64,000 nt of DNA, from the NCBI RefSeq assembly GCF_002407245.1, contig NZ_CP010681.1:2046001-2110000 (forward strand), in the 5' to 3' direction. Shown here piece by piece: positions 1 to 6,828 of the stretch. A model generated the notes under the pieces. The model made no database searches. It saw only the letters and a program-made list of their open reading frames with translations, and was not told the DNA's origin. The stretch is from Phaeobacter piscinae (GTDB lineage Bacteria > Pseudomonadota > Alphaproteobacteria > Rhodobacterales > Rhodobacteraceae). Position numbers and translations under genes: made by a program. How positions within the stretch are numbered: the first letter of the stretch is position 1; the number at the start of each line of letters is the position of its first letter.

Positions 1-621
1 GAGGAAGGGGCAGGCGATCTCTCTCAGACGGTGGGCATAGGTCGCATCCCCCCGCGCAAAAGCGCTGTAGGCGGTGGCATAGCCTGCTGGATCAACCGTC
101 CCCAGCCAGCCCGCAACCCGGTCGCGGGCGCTGATGTCAGCAGGCGTCTCACCAAACCAGCGTGCCAACGGCGTTGCCAGATCCAGCTGACCAGCCCCGA
201 TTTCGGCAGCACGGGCGAGCACAGCCGCCCGTGCCTGCGGCGTGCGTCGGTAGACCCCATTCAGCAGTGCCACCCGGCGGGTCATTGCAGGGCGCTCTAC
301 AGCAAAGCCAGTCGCGATTAACGCCCCCATTGAATGTCCTGCCAGACTGACAGAACCGAGATCCAGCGACTGCACCACTGCCTTCAGCCAAGCGACATAA
401 TCGGGCAGCTCACTCCCACTAGGCAGCGGATCACTGCCGCCATGTCCGGGCAGATCCAGCGCGATGACCCGGTGGCTCCGGCTCAGATCCGCAATCTGCG
501 GCCCCCAGGCGGCGGATTGCATACCGACGCCATGCAGCAGGACCAGCGGCGCGCCCGCCCCCGTATCCCGCAGGGCGACCGTGCGTCCAGCCTCAGACAG
601 CTGCAGGATTGTCGACGTCAT
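1..621 (-). CDS. alpha/beta hydrolase, 3' end beyond window
   Basis: The reading frame opens with ATG at 621 and stays open to base 1, so the C-terminus lies outside the window (207 codons visible). The translation shows the alpha/beta hydrolase fold: an oxyanion-hole HGVG motif near residues 30-33, the strand-turn DLPGHGGSD near 57-64, and the nucleophile elbow GHSMG at 95-99 with Ser97. This family covers esterases, enol-lactone hydrolases and C-C hydrolases; pcaD-like or MhpC-like activity is possible but the substrate cannot be read from sequence. Its start lies 29 bases inside the end of the upstream AA_synth gene, so the two are probably translationally coupled. The fold is sure, the function is not. 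Confidence 0.85.
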   Translation of the reverse strand, partial: MTSTILQLSEAGRTVALRDTGAGAPLVLLHGVGMQSAAWGPQIADLSRSHRVIALDLPGHGGSDPLPSGSELPDYVAWLKAVVQSLDLGSVSLAGHSMGALIATGFAVERPAMTRRVALLNGVYRRTPQARAAVLARAAEIGAGQLDLATPLARWFGETPADISARDRVAGWLGTVDPAGYATAYSAFARGDATYAHRLREIACPFL

Positions 622-1195
622 GGCCAAGCTCTTTCAAATCCTGATAGCGGTCGCCGATCCGATGGTGCGGACGGCCCCCGATAGAGGCTCCCAGCGCAAT
701 CAGGATCTCATCAGCGGCTGGCGCATCCGCGACAGCCGTCTGGATCGTCAGGTAGTGGGATCGCTTGCCCCCGTCGTTCTTGTCCATCAGCGGAATCATC
801 AACGGCGCATTGGCAGGTCCGCGGGTGTTGCAGAATGACAGGTAGGATTTTGCCCCCACCGCGTTGCGATAATGGTTGCCGAATTGCAGCGTGTGGATCA
901 GCGCCGAGGCGTGTTCGACCTCACCATTGAGGCCGACAATCGCGGATTTCCCATAACCTTCGACCCGGTCGCCGCCGCCTGCCGCCTCCAGAATCATCTC
1001 GGTCAGCAAAAGGCCCAAGCCCGGCGCGCAGTCCCGGATCTGCGGCCCCAGATCCTCGACAAATCCCTGTCCTGCCCATGGGTTCTGAATCACTGCCATG
1101 GCCGCGATCATGGTGAGCGGGCTGGGCGCGGTCTTGCCCCCTTCGATCAATGTGTTTTCGACATAAAGCAGCGTTTTGCGAATGGCAGCGGGCAT
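593..1195 (-). CDS. AA_synth-family protein (amino acid synthesis family, PF06684 type)
   Basis: This 200-residue protein reads as a member of the family named 'amino acid synthesis' (AA_synth). The family has a small alpha/beta fold and no firmly established reaction. Recognisable stretches are the N-terminal RKTLLYVENTLIEGG, the middle GKSAIVGLNGEVEHASALIH and the C-terminal IALGASIGGRPHHRIGDR. Homologues commonly sit in catabolic clusters beside hydrolases and carboxymuconolactone-decarboxylase-like proteins, as here. It heads a minus-strand pair with the alpha/beta hydrolase (29-base overlap) and is divergent from the GntR regulator, so it is likely a target of that regulator. Confidence 0.75.
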   Translation of the reverse strand: MPAAIRKTLLYVENTLIEGGKTAPSPLTMIAAMAVIQNPWAGQGFVEDLGPQIRDCAPGLGLLLTEMILEAAGGGDRVEGYGKSAIVGLNGEVEHASALIHTLQFGNHYRNAVGAKSYLSFCNTRGPANAPLMIPLMDKNDGGKRSHYLTIQTAVADAPAADEILIALGASIGGRPHHRIGDRYQDLKELGHDVDNPAAV

Positions 1196-1227
1196 AAGGG
1201 TCTCCTAAGCGGCAATCTTCTGGTATC

Positions 1228-1239
1228 ATGGTATACCAT
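1228..1239. promoter_or_regulatory. Palindromic operator candidate for the GntR regulator
   Basis: The 12 bases ATGGTATACCAT form a perfect palindrome, centred between the divergent AA_synth gene (start 1195) and the GntR gene (start 1296). FCD-type GntR regulators typically bind short palindromes of the form TNGTATACNA, and this site fits. Position and symmetry are seen directly; that this regulator binds it is inferred. Flanking TGGTAT (1221-1226) and TATACGA copies may extend the site. Confidence 0.6.
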
Positions 1240-1295
1240 TATACGATATGTCAATCATACTTGCCGCAACCAGACTCGGTTGTTATGAGAAAGCC

Positions 1296-2006
1296 ATGGA
1301 CAGCCCTCAGACAACGCTCCGAAAAATCGACAAGGCGCCGCAAACTCTGCGAGATATTGTGCAGGACCGGATGCGCGAGGCCATCATCGACGGACATTTT
1401 GCGCCCGGTGAACGGTTGGTGGAGCGCCCGCTCTGCGATCAGCTCGGCGTCAGCCGGACCGTCGTGCGCGAAACGATTCGCTATCTTGAGGCAGAGGGGC
1501 TGGTCGAGATCATCCCCAATCGCGGACCGGTCGTTGCGCGGCTCTCTTGGGATCAGGCCCGCCAGATCTACGACGTGCGCCGCCAGCTGGAAGGGTCCGC
1601 TGCTGCCGCCTGCGCCATGCAACAAAGACCGGCATTCGCTGGCAAGCTGACCCGCGCGCTTGATACGGTGGAGGCCACAATGGCCGATACCGAGTGGAGC
1701 AACCTGCTGCGCGCAACGACTGATTTTTATCAGCTTATCTTTATGGAGGCGGGCCACAGCATTGCCTGGGACATCGTGCAGCGCCTGAATGGGCGGATCA
1801 GCCGGTTGCGGGCCTTGACCATCGCGGCAAAGGACCGCGAAACCTCAGGGATGAGCCATATGACCGCGATCCATGATGCCATTCTCAGCCGCGACCCGGA
1901 CAGGGCGCGCAAAGCGGTTGAAGCGCATATTGCCGACGCGGCCCAAACTGCGCAGCGGTTCCTGAAAGACCCTGCGCCAACAGCTAAAGAGACGCCAAAT
2001 GGCTAA
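1296..2006 (+). CDS. GntR-family transcriptional regulator, FCD (FadR) subfamily
   Basis: A 236-residue one-component regulator. The winged helix-turn-helix occupies about residues 18-82, with the recognition region LGVSRTVVRETIRYLEAEGL. The C-terminal FCD ligand-binding domain runs from about 88 to 225 and carries the usual metal-site pattern, ending MTAIHDAIL...AVEAHI. The start at 1296 is chosen because it is preceded by GAGAAAG and matches family length; an in-frame ATG at 1248 would add 16 residues of poor character. It is divergent from the AA_synth/hydrolase pair and overlaps DUF1330 downstream by 8 bases. It likely controls both arms through the palindrome at 1228-1239. The effector is unknown, probably a carboxylate. 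Confidence 0.88.
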   Translation: MDSPQTTLRKIDKAPQTLRDIVQDRMREAIIDGHFAPGERLVERPLCDQLGVSRTVVRETIRYLEAEGLVEIIPNRGPVVARLSWDQARQIYDVRRQLEGSAAAACAMQQRPAFAGKLTRALDTVEATMADTEWSNLLRATTDFYQLIFMEAGHSIAWDIVQRLNGRISRLRALTIAAKDRETSGMSHMTAIHDAILSRDPDRARKAVEAHIADAAQTAQRFLKDPAPTAKETPNG

Positions 2007-2292
2007 AGGATATTGGATCGCCTTTGTCACAGTCACCGATCCTGATCGCTATGCGGGCTATCAACAGCAGGCGCCTGCGGCCTTTGCCAGATATGGCGCG
2101 CGGTTTCTGGCACGGGGTGGCGCGGCGGAGACGCTGGAGGGCACAGCCTATCAACGTCATGTCGTCATCGAATTCGACAGTAAGGCCACCGCCCTCGCCT
2201 GCTACCACTCGCCCGAATACCAATCCGCCCGCACCCACCGACAGGCCGCCTGCTCCGCGCAGATCGCTATCGTCGAAGGATTGGACACTTAA
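1999..2292 (+). CDS. DUF1330 domain protein
   Basis: A 97-residue protein with the ferredoxin-like dimeric alpha/beta-barrel signature of DUF1330: the N-terminal KGYWIAFVTVTDPDRYAGYQ, a central ARFLARGG and the VVIEFDSKATALACYHSPEYQ segment. Members are small cytosolic proteins of unknown role, frequently found in catabolic operons. The start overlaps the GntR stop by 8 bases and the following gene begins 11 bases after its stop, so it is almost certainly co-transcribed with the regulator, the CMD-family gene and the maleate-isomerase-like gene. Confidence 0.82.
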   Translation: MAKGYWIAFVTVTDPDRYAGYQQQAPAAFARYGARFLARGGAAETLEGTAYQRHVVIEFDSKATALACYHSPEYQSARTHRQAACSAQIAIVEGLDT

Positions 2293-2303
2293 AGGACGCC
2301 CAA

Positions 2304-2726
2304 ATGAGCAACACGCCCTCTGACGCCGCGCCGCAAGCCAGCAGCTTTGACGAAGACCTGTTCCTGAAAGGTCTGGAGCAACGCAAGGCGACCCTTGGTG
2401 CCGCGTATGTCGAAAACAACCTCGCCGCCGCCGATGACTTTACCCGCCCGTTCCAAGAAGCCATGACAGCCTGGTGCTGGGGATTTGGCTGGGGCGATGA
2501 GACGATTGATGCCAAGACCCGCTCGATGATGAACCTCGCCATGATCGGCGCCCTTGGCAAGATGCACGAATGGGAACTGCATTGCCGGGGCGCATTGAAC
2601 AACGGTGTCAGCCGCGAAGAAATCCGCGCCATTATTCATGCGGTTGCGATCTATTGCGGCGTCCCGCAGGGTCTTGAGTGTTTCCGTGCCGCCAAAGCCG
2701 TTCTCGATCAACATGAGCAGCCCTGA
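2304..2726 (+). CDS. Carboxymuconolactone decarboxylase family protein (PcaC-like)
   Basis: A 140-residue protein with the CMD fold. Residues 43-130 include DDFTRPFQEAMTAWCWGFGW, the helix SMMNLAMIGALGKMHEWELH and GVSREEIRAIIHAVAIYCGVP, which match 4-carboxymuconolactone decarboxylases. It has no CxxC pair, so it belongs with the PcaC-like decarboxylases and not the AhpD-like peroxidases. True PcaC acts in the protocatechuate branch of the beta-ketoadipate pathway, but no other pca gene is visible, so the substrate is probably another unsaturated lactone or acid. It sits third in the GntR-DUF1330-CMD-isomerase run. Confidence 0.8.
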   Translation: MSNTPSDAAPQASSFDEDLFLKGLEQRKATLGAAYVENNLAAADDFTRPFQEAMTAWCWGFGWGDETIDAKTRSMMNLAMIGALGKMHEWELHCRGALNNGVSREEIRAIIHAVAIYCGVPQGLECFRAAKAVLDQHEQP

Positions 2727-2777
2727 ACCACATCGACTAGCCCCTCATCCACCCCCACGCAGGAGCGTACTCTGCTA

Positions 2778-3572
2778 ATGTTCAGATCCGGTCAAACCGT
2801 TCAGTCCCGCCCCCGCACACCATGGATGGGCAAGGGCACGGCCCATCGCGCCAGTCTCGGCTTCATTCTGATGTCCACGGATCTCGCCTGTGAGGCGGAT
2901 CTCTTCGCCATGGCACCCGAAGGCGTCGGCGTGCATATCACCCGGCTCAGAACGGATGACTATACCACCAATGAAACGCTGGCGCGTCATATCGATCACA
3001 TGGCCGACGCAGCCGGGCGTCTGCAACCGGACATGAAACCTGCGGTGATTGCCTATTGCTGCACCTCAGGGTCCATCGTCTGCCGGGAGGAAAACGTCTT
3101 TCGCGAGATCCACAAGGGCGCACCCTATACCCGGCCCATGTCCATCGTCACCGGCGTGATGGATGCCCTGCGCGAGGTGGGTGCAAAACGGATCGTGGTG
3201 GGCACGCCGTACCTCGATGATATCAACACCGCCGAGGCCGAGTATCTGCTGGCTGCGGGGTTTGATATCCTCGACATTCAGGGGCTGCAGTTGGAAACCG
3301 GTGTGGAATTTGGTCAGGTGGAACCCGACTATTGGAAGGAATTCGCGCTGGAAATCGACCAGCCGGACGCGGATGCGATTTTCCTCTCTTGCAGCGGCAC
3401 GCGCACGTTGGAAGTGGTGGAGGAGATCGAACAGGCCGCAGGTAAGCCGGTGATCACCTCCAATCAGGCGCTGATGTGGTCTTGCCTGCGCCGGGCCGGG
3501 ATCGCGGATCAGCTCAATGGCTTTGGCCAACTGTTCAACCATCCGGGCCGGGCACTGACGCCAACACTCTAG
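2778..3572 (+). CDS. Asp/Glu racemase-superfamily enzyme, maleate isomerase / arylmalonate decarboxylase-like
   Basis: A 264-residue enzyme of the Asp/Glu/hydantoin racemase superfamily. Two catalytic-cysteine motifs are visible in the expected places: AYCCTSGS (Cys94/Cys95) and FLSCSGTRT (Cys205). This pattern, with the FILMSTDLACEADL start region, resembles maleate cis-trans isomerases, arylmalonate decarboxylases and EutA-type proteins of ectoine utilisation. The adjacent decayed M24 gene resembles the EutD/DoeA ectoine hydrolase group, which makes an EutA-like assignment worth considering, although the other eut genes are absent. The reaction is therefore open. Confidence 0.75.
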   Translation: MFRSGQTVQSRPRTPWMGKGTAHRASLGFILMSTDLACEADLFAMAPEGVGVHITRLRTDDYTTNETLARHIDHMADAAGRLQPDMKPAVIAYCCTSGSIVCREENVFREIHKGAPYTRPMSIVTGVMDALREVGAKRIVVGTPYLDDINTAEAEYLLAAGFDILDIQGLQLETGVEFGQVEPDYWKEFALEIDQPDADAIFLSCSGTRTLEVVEEIEQAAGKPVITSNQALMWSCLRRAGIADQLNGFGQLFNHPGRALTPTL

Positions 3573-3664
3573 CCAGTTTTTCCTCCCCTTCACGCTGGCC
3601 CCTCTCACGGGGACACCGCCCCGACAGGCAATCGCACCATTATCGCACCACCAAAGAGGCCCCC

Positions 3665-4165
3665 ATGACCCCAGCCCCTGCCCTACGCAGCTTTCCCGAG
3701 GCCGAATACGCCGCCCGCACCCAGCTTGCCCAGAGCCGCATGGCGGAGGCCGGTCTGGACGCGATTTTGGTGATGAGCGAACCGGAGGTGCAGTATTTTA
3801 ACGGCTTTCAGACCCTGTTCTGACAAAGCCCGACGCGCCCGTGGTTCGCGCTGATCCCCGCCAGTGGCAAGCCGATTGCCCTTATTCCCGAAATCGACGC
3901 CAGCCTGATGCGCCGCAGCTGGATCGACGATATCCGCACCTGGTCTGCGCCCGCCCCTCAGGATGATGGCATCAGCTTGCTCACGGAGGCGCTGTCTCCG
4001 CTTCGCAACTTGGGCGTTATGAAGGGGCATGAAACCCATCTGAGGATGCCGCTCGGCGATTGGGAACGGCTGATGGCCCCTCTGCCCGATCTGCATATCC
4101 ACGATGCCACGCATCTCGTGCAGGGCCTTCGGATGGTGAAATCCGCAGCTGAGCTGCCCGTGATC
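3665..4165 (+). pseudogene. Decayed M24-family peptidase (creatinase/ectoine hydrolase type)
   Basis: The frame starts at ATG 3665 and encodes a creatinase N-terminal domain (RMAEAGLDAILVMSEPEVQYFNG). It meets TGA at 3821-3823, directly after residues TLF, and continues in the same frame with recognisable family sequence (PTRPWFALIPASGKPIALIPEID, then WIDDIRTW) up to about KSAAEL near 4155. Homologues have Trp where the stop lies, so a TGG-to-TGA change is the simplest account. The whole C-terminal metallopeptidase domain with its metal ligands is missing: after about 4160 the sequence is unrelated and runs into the end of folA. One nonsense mutation plus a 3' deletion make this a pseudogene. 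Confidence 0.8.
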
Positions 4166-4252
4166 TATTGGCTACCTAACGGTAAGCGAAGCTGGCCCAC
4201 CCTTGTGCTGGTCAGAGGCTGCTGTCTCAGCGACCTCAACGCCCGTCAGCCC

Positions 4253-4729
4253 TTAACGACGCAGATATTCCACCACCACACAGGCCGGAGCCTCACTGCG
4301 GATCTCGGTCTGGCTGGAGATCCCCCATTCACCAGCCTGAAAGCTGGGGAAAAAAGTGTCGGCATCCGCCACCTCTGTCTCGACTTCGGTGATCAGCATC
4401 CGGTCGGCCATCTCCATCATGCCCTTGTAAATACCAGCCCCGCCAATGCCATAAATGCGGTGATAGCCCTGTGCGCGCGCCTCCGCCAGCGCCGCCTCAA
4501 TGCTGGGATAGACCAGATCGGCGGCCTCAGGATCCGAGGACACCACCAGATTAAGCCGGTTTTTCAACGGCTTCACCGGCAGGCTATCCCAGGTATTGCG
4601 CCCCATGATCAATGCCCCGCCCAGCGTTTCGCGCTGAAAAGACTTCAGGTCCTCCGGCGCATGCCAAGGGATCGTGTTGTCCTTGCCAATGGCGCCATTC
4701 TGGTCGCGGGCAACAATAAGCGTGATCAT
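4253..4729 (-). CDS. folA: Dihydrofolate reductase
   Basis: A 158-residue DHFR that reduces dihydrofolate to tetrahydrofolate with NADPH. Diagnostic elements are the N-terminal MITLIVARDQNGAIGKDN, the active-site loop IPWHAPEDLKSF with the substrate-binding acid, the cofactor motif GRNTWDSL and the glycine pair in IYGIGGAGIY. Length matches bacterial DHFR. It begins 12 bases after the thyA stop, giving the classic thyA-folA operon in which the dihydrofolate made by thymidylate synthase is recycled. Confidence 0.96.
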   Translation of the reverse strand: MITLIVARDQNGAIGKDNTIPWHAPEDLKSFQRETLGGALIMGRNTWDSLPVKPLKNRLNLVVSSDPEAADLVYPSIEAALAEARAQGYHRIYGIGGAGIYKGMMEMADRMLITEVETEVADADTFFPSFQAGEWGISSQTEIRSEAPACVVVEYLRR

Positions 4730-4741
4730 CTCAGTCCTTTC

Positions 4742-5575
4742 TCAAACCGCGACCGGGGCCTTGATGCCCGGGTCCGGGGTGTAATTCAGCACGTCGAAAT
4801 CCTCGTATTTGAACTCAAAAATGGAAGGAACCTCGCGGTTGATGCGCAGCTCCGGCAGCGGCTGCGGCTCGCGTGACAATTGCAGATTCACCTGATCCAT
4901 ATGATTGGAATAGATATGCGCGTCACCGATGGTGTGAATGAAATCCCCCGCCTCATAGCCGGTCACATGCGCCAGCATTTTCAGCAGCAGCGCATAAGAG
5001 GCGATGTTGAAAGGCACGCCCAGAAACATATCTGCAGACCGCTGATACAGCTGAAGATGCATCCGCCGCCCCTGCACCCGCACCTGCCACAGCGTATGAC
5101 AGGGTGGCAGCGCCATATCGGGCACATCCGCAGGGTTCCAGGCGGTCACAATCAGGCGCCGACTGTCGGGGCTATTGCGGATCATCTCCACCAGATTGGC
5201 GATTTGATCCACTGTGCCCGCACGATAGAGCGGTTCCTCCCCGGTCGTGCCCTCCGCCAGCTCCAGCCGCGGGAAATGCCGCCACTGATGGCCATAGACC
5301 GGCCCCAGATCGCCATTCTCATCCGCCCATTCGTCCCAGATCGACACACCATTGTCCTTGAGGTAGCCGATATTGGTATCGCCGGACAAGAACCACAGCA
5401 GTTCATGAATGATTGAGCGCAGATGCAGCTTCTTGGTGGTCACAAGCGGAAACCCATCCGCGAGCGGATAGCGGGTCTGCATCCCGAAACAGGATAGGGT
5501 GCCGGTGCCGGTCCGGTCGCTGCTCGCCTCGCCGTGGTCCAGTATATACTGCAAGGCCTCGTGGTACTGGCGCAT
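4742..5575 (-). CDS. thyA: Thymidylate synthase
   Basis: A 277-residue ThyA that methylates dUMP to dTMP using methylene-tetrahydrofolate. It carries the DRTGTGT loop near residues 21-27, the catalytic-cysteine motif LPPCHTLWQ, the [19 protein letters not shown] helix and the C-terminal PGIKAPVAV end that closes the active site. The start at 5575 follows a strong GGGGGAGGT ribosome site. folA follows 12 bases later. A long hairpin lies 24 bases upstream of the start codon (5599-5629). Confidence 0.97.
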   Translation of the reverse strand: MRQYHEALQYILDHGEASSDRTGTGTLSCFGMQTRYPLADGFPLVTTKKLHLRSIIHELLWFLSGDTNIGYLKDNGVSIWDEWADENGDLGPVYGHQWRHFPRLELAEGTTGEEPLYRAGTVDQIANLVEMIRNSPDSRRLIVTAWNPADVPDMALPPCHTLWQVRVQGRRMHLQLYQRSADMFLGVPFNIASYALLLKMLAHVTGYEAGDFIHTIGDAHIYSNHMDQVNLQLSREPQPLPELRINREVPSIFEFKYEDFDVLNYTPDPGIKAPVAV

Positions 5576-5885
5576 GGTGACCTCCCCCTCGTGATCATCT
5601 TCGCGCGGGGGCTGCCGACCCCCGCGAAGTGCCTCCTGTCTAGCCTGCCCACGCCACTGATCTCAAGGGTTAGGCGACCGTATCACGGCGCCTTATTGAC
5701 CGATCCCATCGCACAAATCCCGCGCCGCCAAGCCCGCTTGCTCCCGCCACAGCACCTGCGCAAAAAAAGGTCACCGAACCGCCACGCTCCCGCGGCCACA
5801 GCGCGACCGACACGGCAATTCAATTGACTTTCCGCAACCATGACAAGACACTGCCGCAAACAAAGAAATTTTGAGGTCAGTTCAA
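5576..5885. other. Divergent intergenic region, thyA / lipoprotein
   Basis: No gene is seen in these 310 bases. The region holds the leader hairpin of thyA (5599-5629), a run of seven A at about 5762, and a weak sigma70-like promoter on the plus strand (TTGACT at 5824-5829, 17-base spacer, GACACT at 5847-5852) placed 34 bases upstream of the lipoprotein start. No convincing Fur box was recognised by eye. Confidence 0.5.
5599..5629 (-). promoter_or_regulatory. Hairpin in the thyA leader
   Basis: CTTCGCGCGGGGG (5599-5611) and CCCCCGCGAAG (5619-5629) pair over 11 bases with a single bulge and a 7-base loop. On the minus strand it lies 24 bases before the thyA ATG and just upstream of its ribosome site. 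No U-tract follows, so it is not an ordinary terminator; a translational or mRNA-stability role is possible. Confidence 0.5.
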
Positions 5886-6824
5886 ATGAAGCGGGCAATG
5901 CTAGGACTTGCGGCAGCCACCCTTCTGTCAGCCTGTGGCGGGGGGACAAACCCCTTTGACACCGATGACAGCACCGATGGAGGCACCACCACCGATCCGA
6001 TTGTACCCGAAGTGTTGGCCTCCGATGTCGACAGCGTCGCTTATGACGCAGCTGCGGGCACTTTGGTGATCACCGGGCTCAGCCTCGATGACACCCCGTT
6101 TTCCGCCAGCTACCGCCGCCGCCCGGCGCTCGACCGGCAGGGCTATGAAGCCTACACCGCGCAGGACAGCTCGCTTGACCGTCACGTCACCGCCTATGTC
6201 CGCGAAATCGAAGACGGCGCCTTTGCCGTAGCGGTCGCAACCGGCGGTCAGTTCTCCTATTACTTCGCTGGTACCAGCTATGGCCGTCGCGGCGGCTATT
6301 CCGCCCCAACCGGTGACGTCGCCTCCGGCGGCGTGGTCAGCTATGCCGGCACCTATGTGGGCCTGATGAATATCGCAGGCGACGGCGGCGATCTGCTGCC
6401 TGTCACCCCCGGCACCCCCGCTGATGTGCGCCCAGCCCAGACCGCTGAGGTGACCGGCGATGCCTTCGTCAACGCAGATTTTGGCGACAACATCGTCAAT
6501 GGCACCATCTACAACCGCCAGATTGAGCCAGTCGTCGATGGCGGCGCGCCGCAAACGCTGGTGACACTGGATCTGGCCCCCACCGCGATTGATGCCAATG
6601 GCACCTTCACCGGGACTGCATCGCAGGTCGTTAACAGCACCCGCACCAATGTCGGCACTTATGGCGGCATCTTTGCCGGGACCGACGCCACATCCGTTGC
6701 CGGATCGGTGTTCGCTCAGAACCACGTCGAAGGCATTGATGGCATCGAGGAATACGGGATCTTCGTTCTGGGCCAATGCGGCACCGCCGACAGCTCAGCC
6801 GTCTGCGATCAGCCGGTTCCCTGA
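5886..6824 (+). CDS. TbpB-like surface lipoprotein, likely Slam (type XI secretion) cargo
   Basis: A 312-residue protein with a lipoprotein signal: charged MKRAM, a hydrophobic stretch and lipobox LSAC, putting the lipidated cysteine at residue 17, followed by a glycine- and acid-rich linker (GGGTNPFDTDD). The C-terminal part is rich in short beta strands of the transferrin-binding-protein beta-barrel kind: SYAGTYVGL, FVNADFGDNIVNGTIYN, FTGTASQV, TYGGIFAGT, with two closing cysteines (QCG, VCD). The ATG at 5886 follows GAGGTC. The Slam homologue starts 4 bases after its stop, so the pair forms one operon. The cargo role is inferred from this pairing and from the barrel-like C-terminus; the ligand is unknown. 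Confidence 0.75.
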   Translation: MKRAMLGLAAATLLSACGGGTNPFDTDDSTDGGTTTDPIVPEVLASDVDSVAYDAAAGTLVITGLSLDDTPFSASYRRRPALDRQGYEAYTAQDSSLDRHVTAYVREIEDGAFAVAVATGGQFSYYFAGTSYGRRGGYSAPTGDVASGGVVSYAGTYVGLMNIAGDGGDLLPVTPGTPADVRPAQTAEVTGDAFVNADFGDNIVNGTIYNRQIEPVVDGGAPQTLVTLDLAPTAIDANGTFTGTASQVVNSTRTNVGTYGGIFAGTDATSVAGSVFAQNHVEGIDGIEEYGIFVLGQCGTADSSAVCDQPVP

Positions 6825-6828
6825 TCCC

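Noticed and set aside
4166..4876. Continuation of the M24 frame through the folA/thyA region
   Set aside because: Open only because it is antisense to folA and thyA; family similarity stops near 4160.
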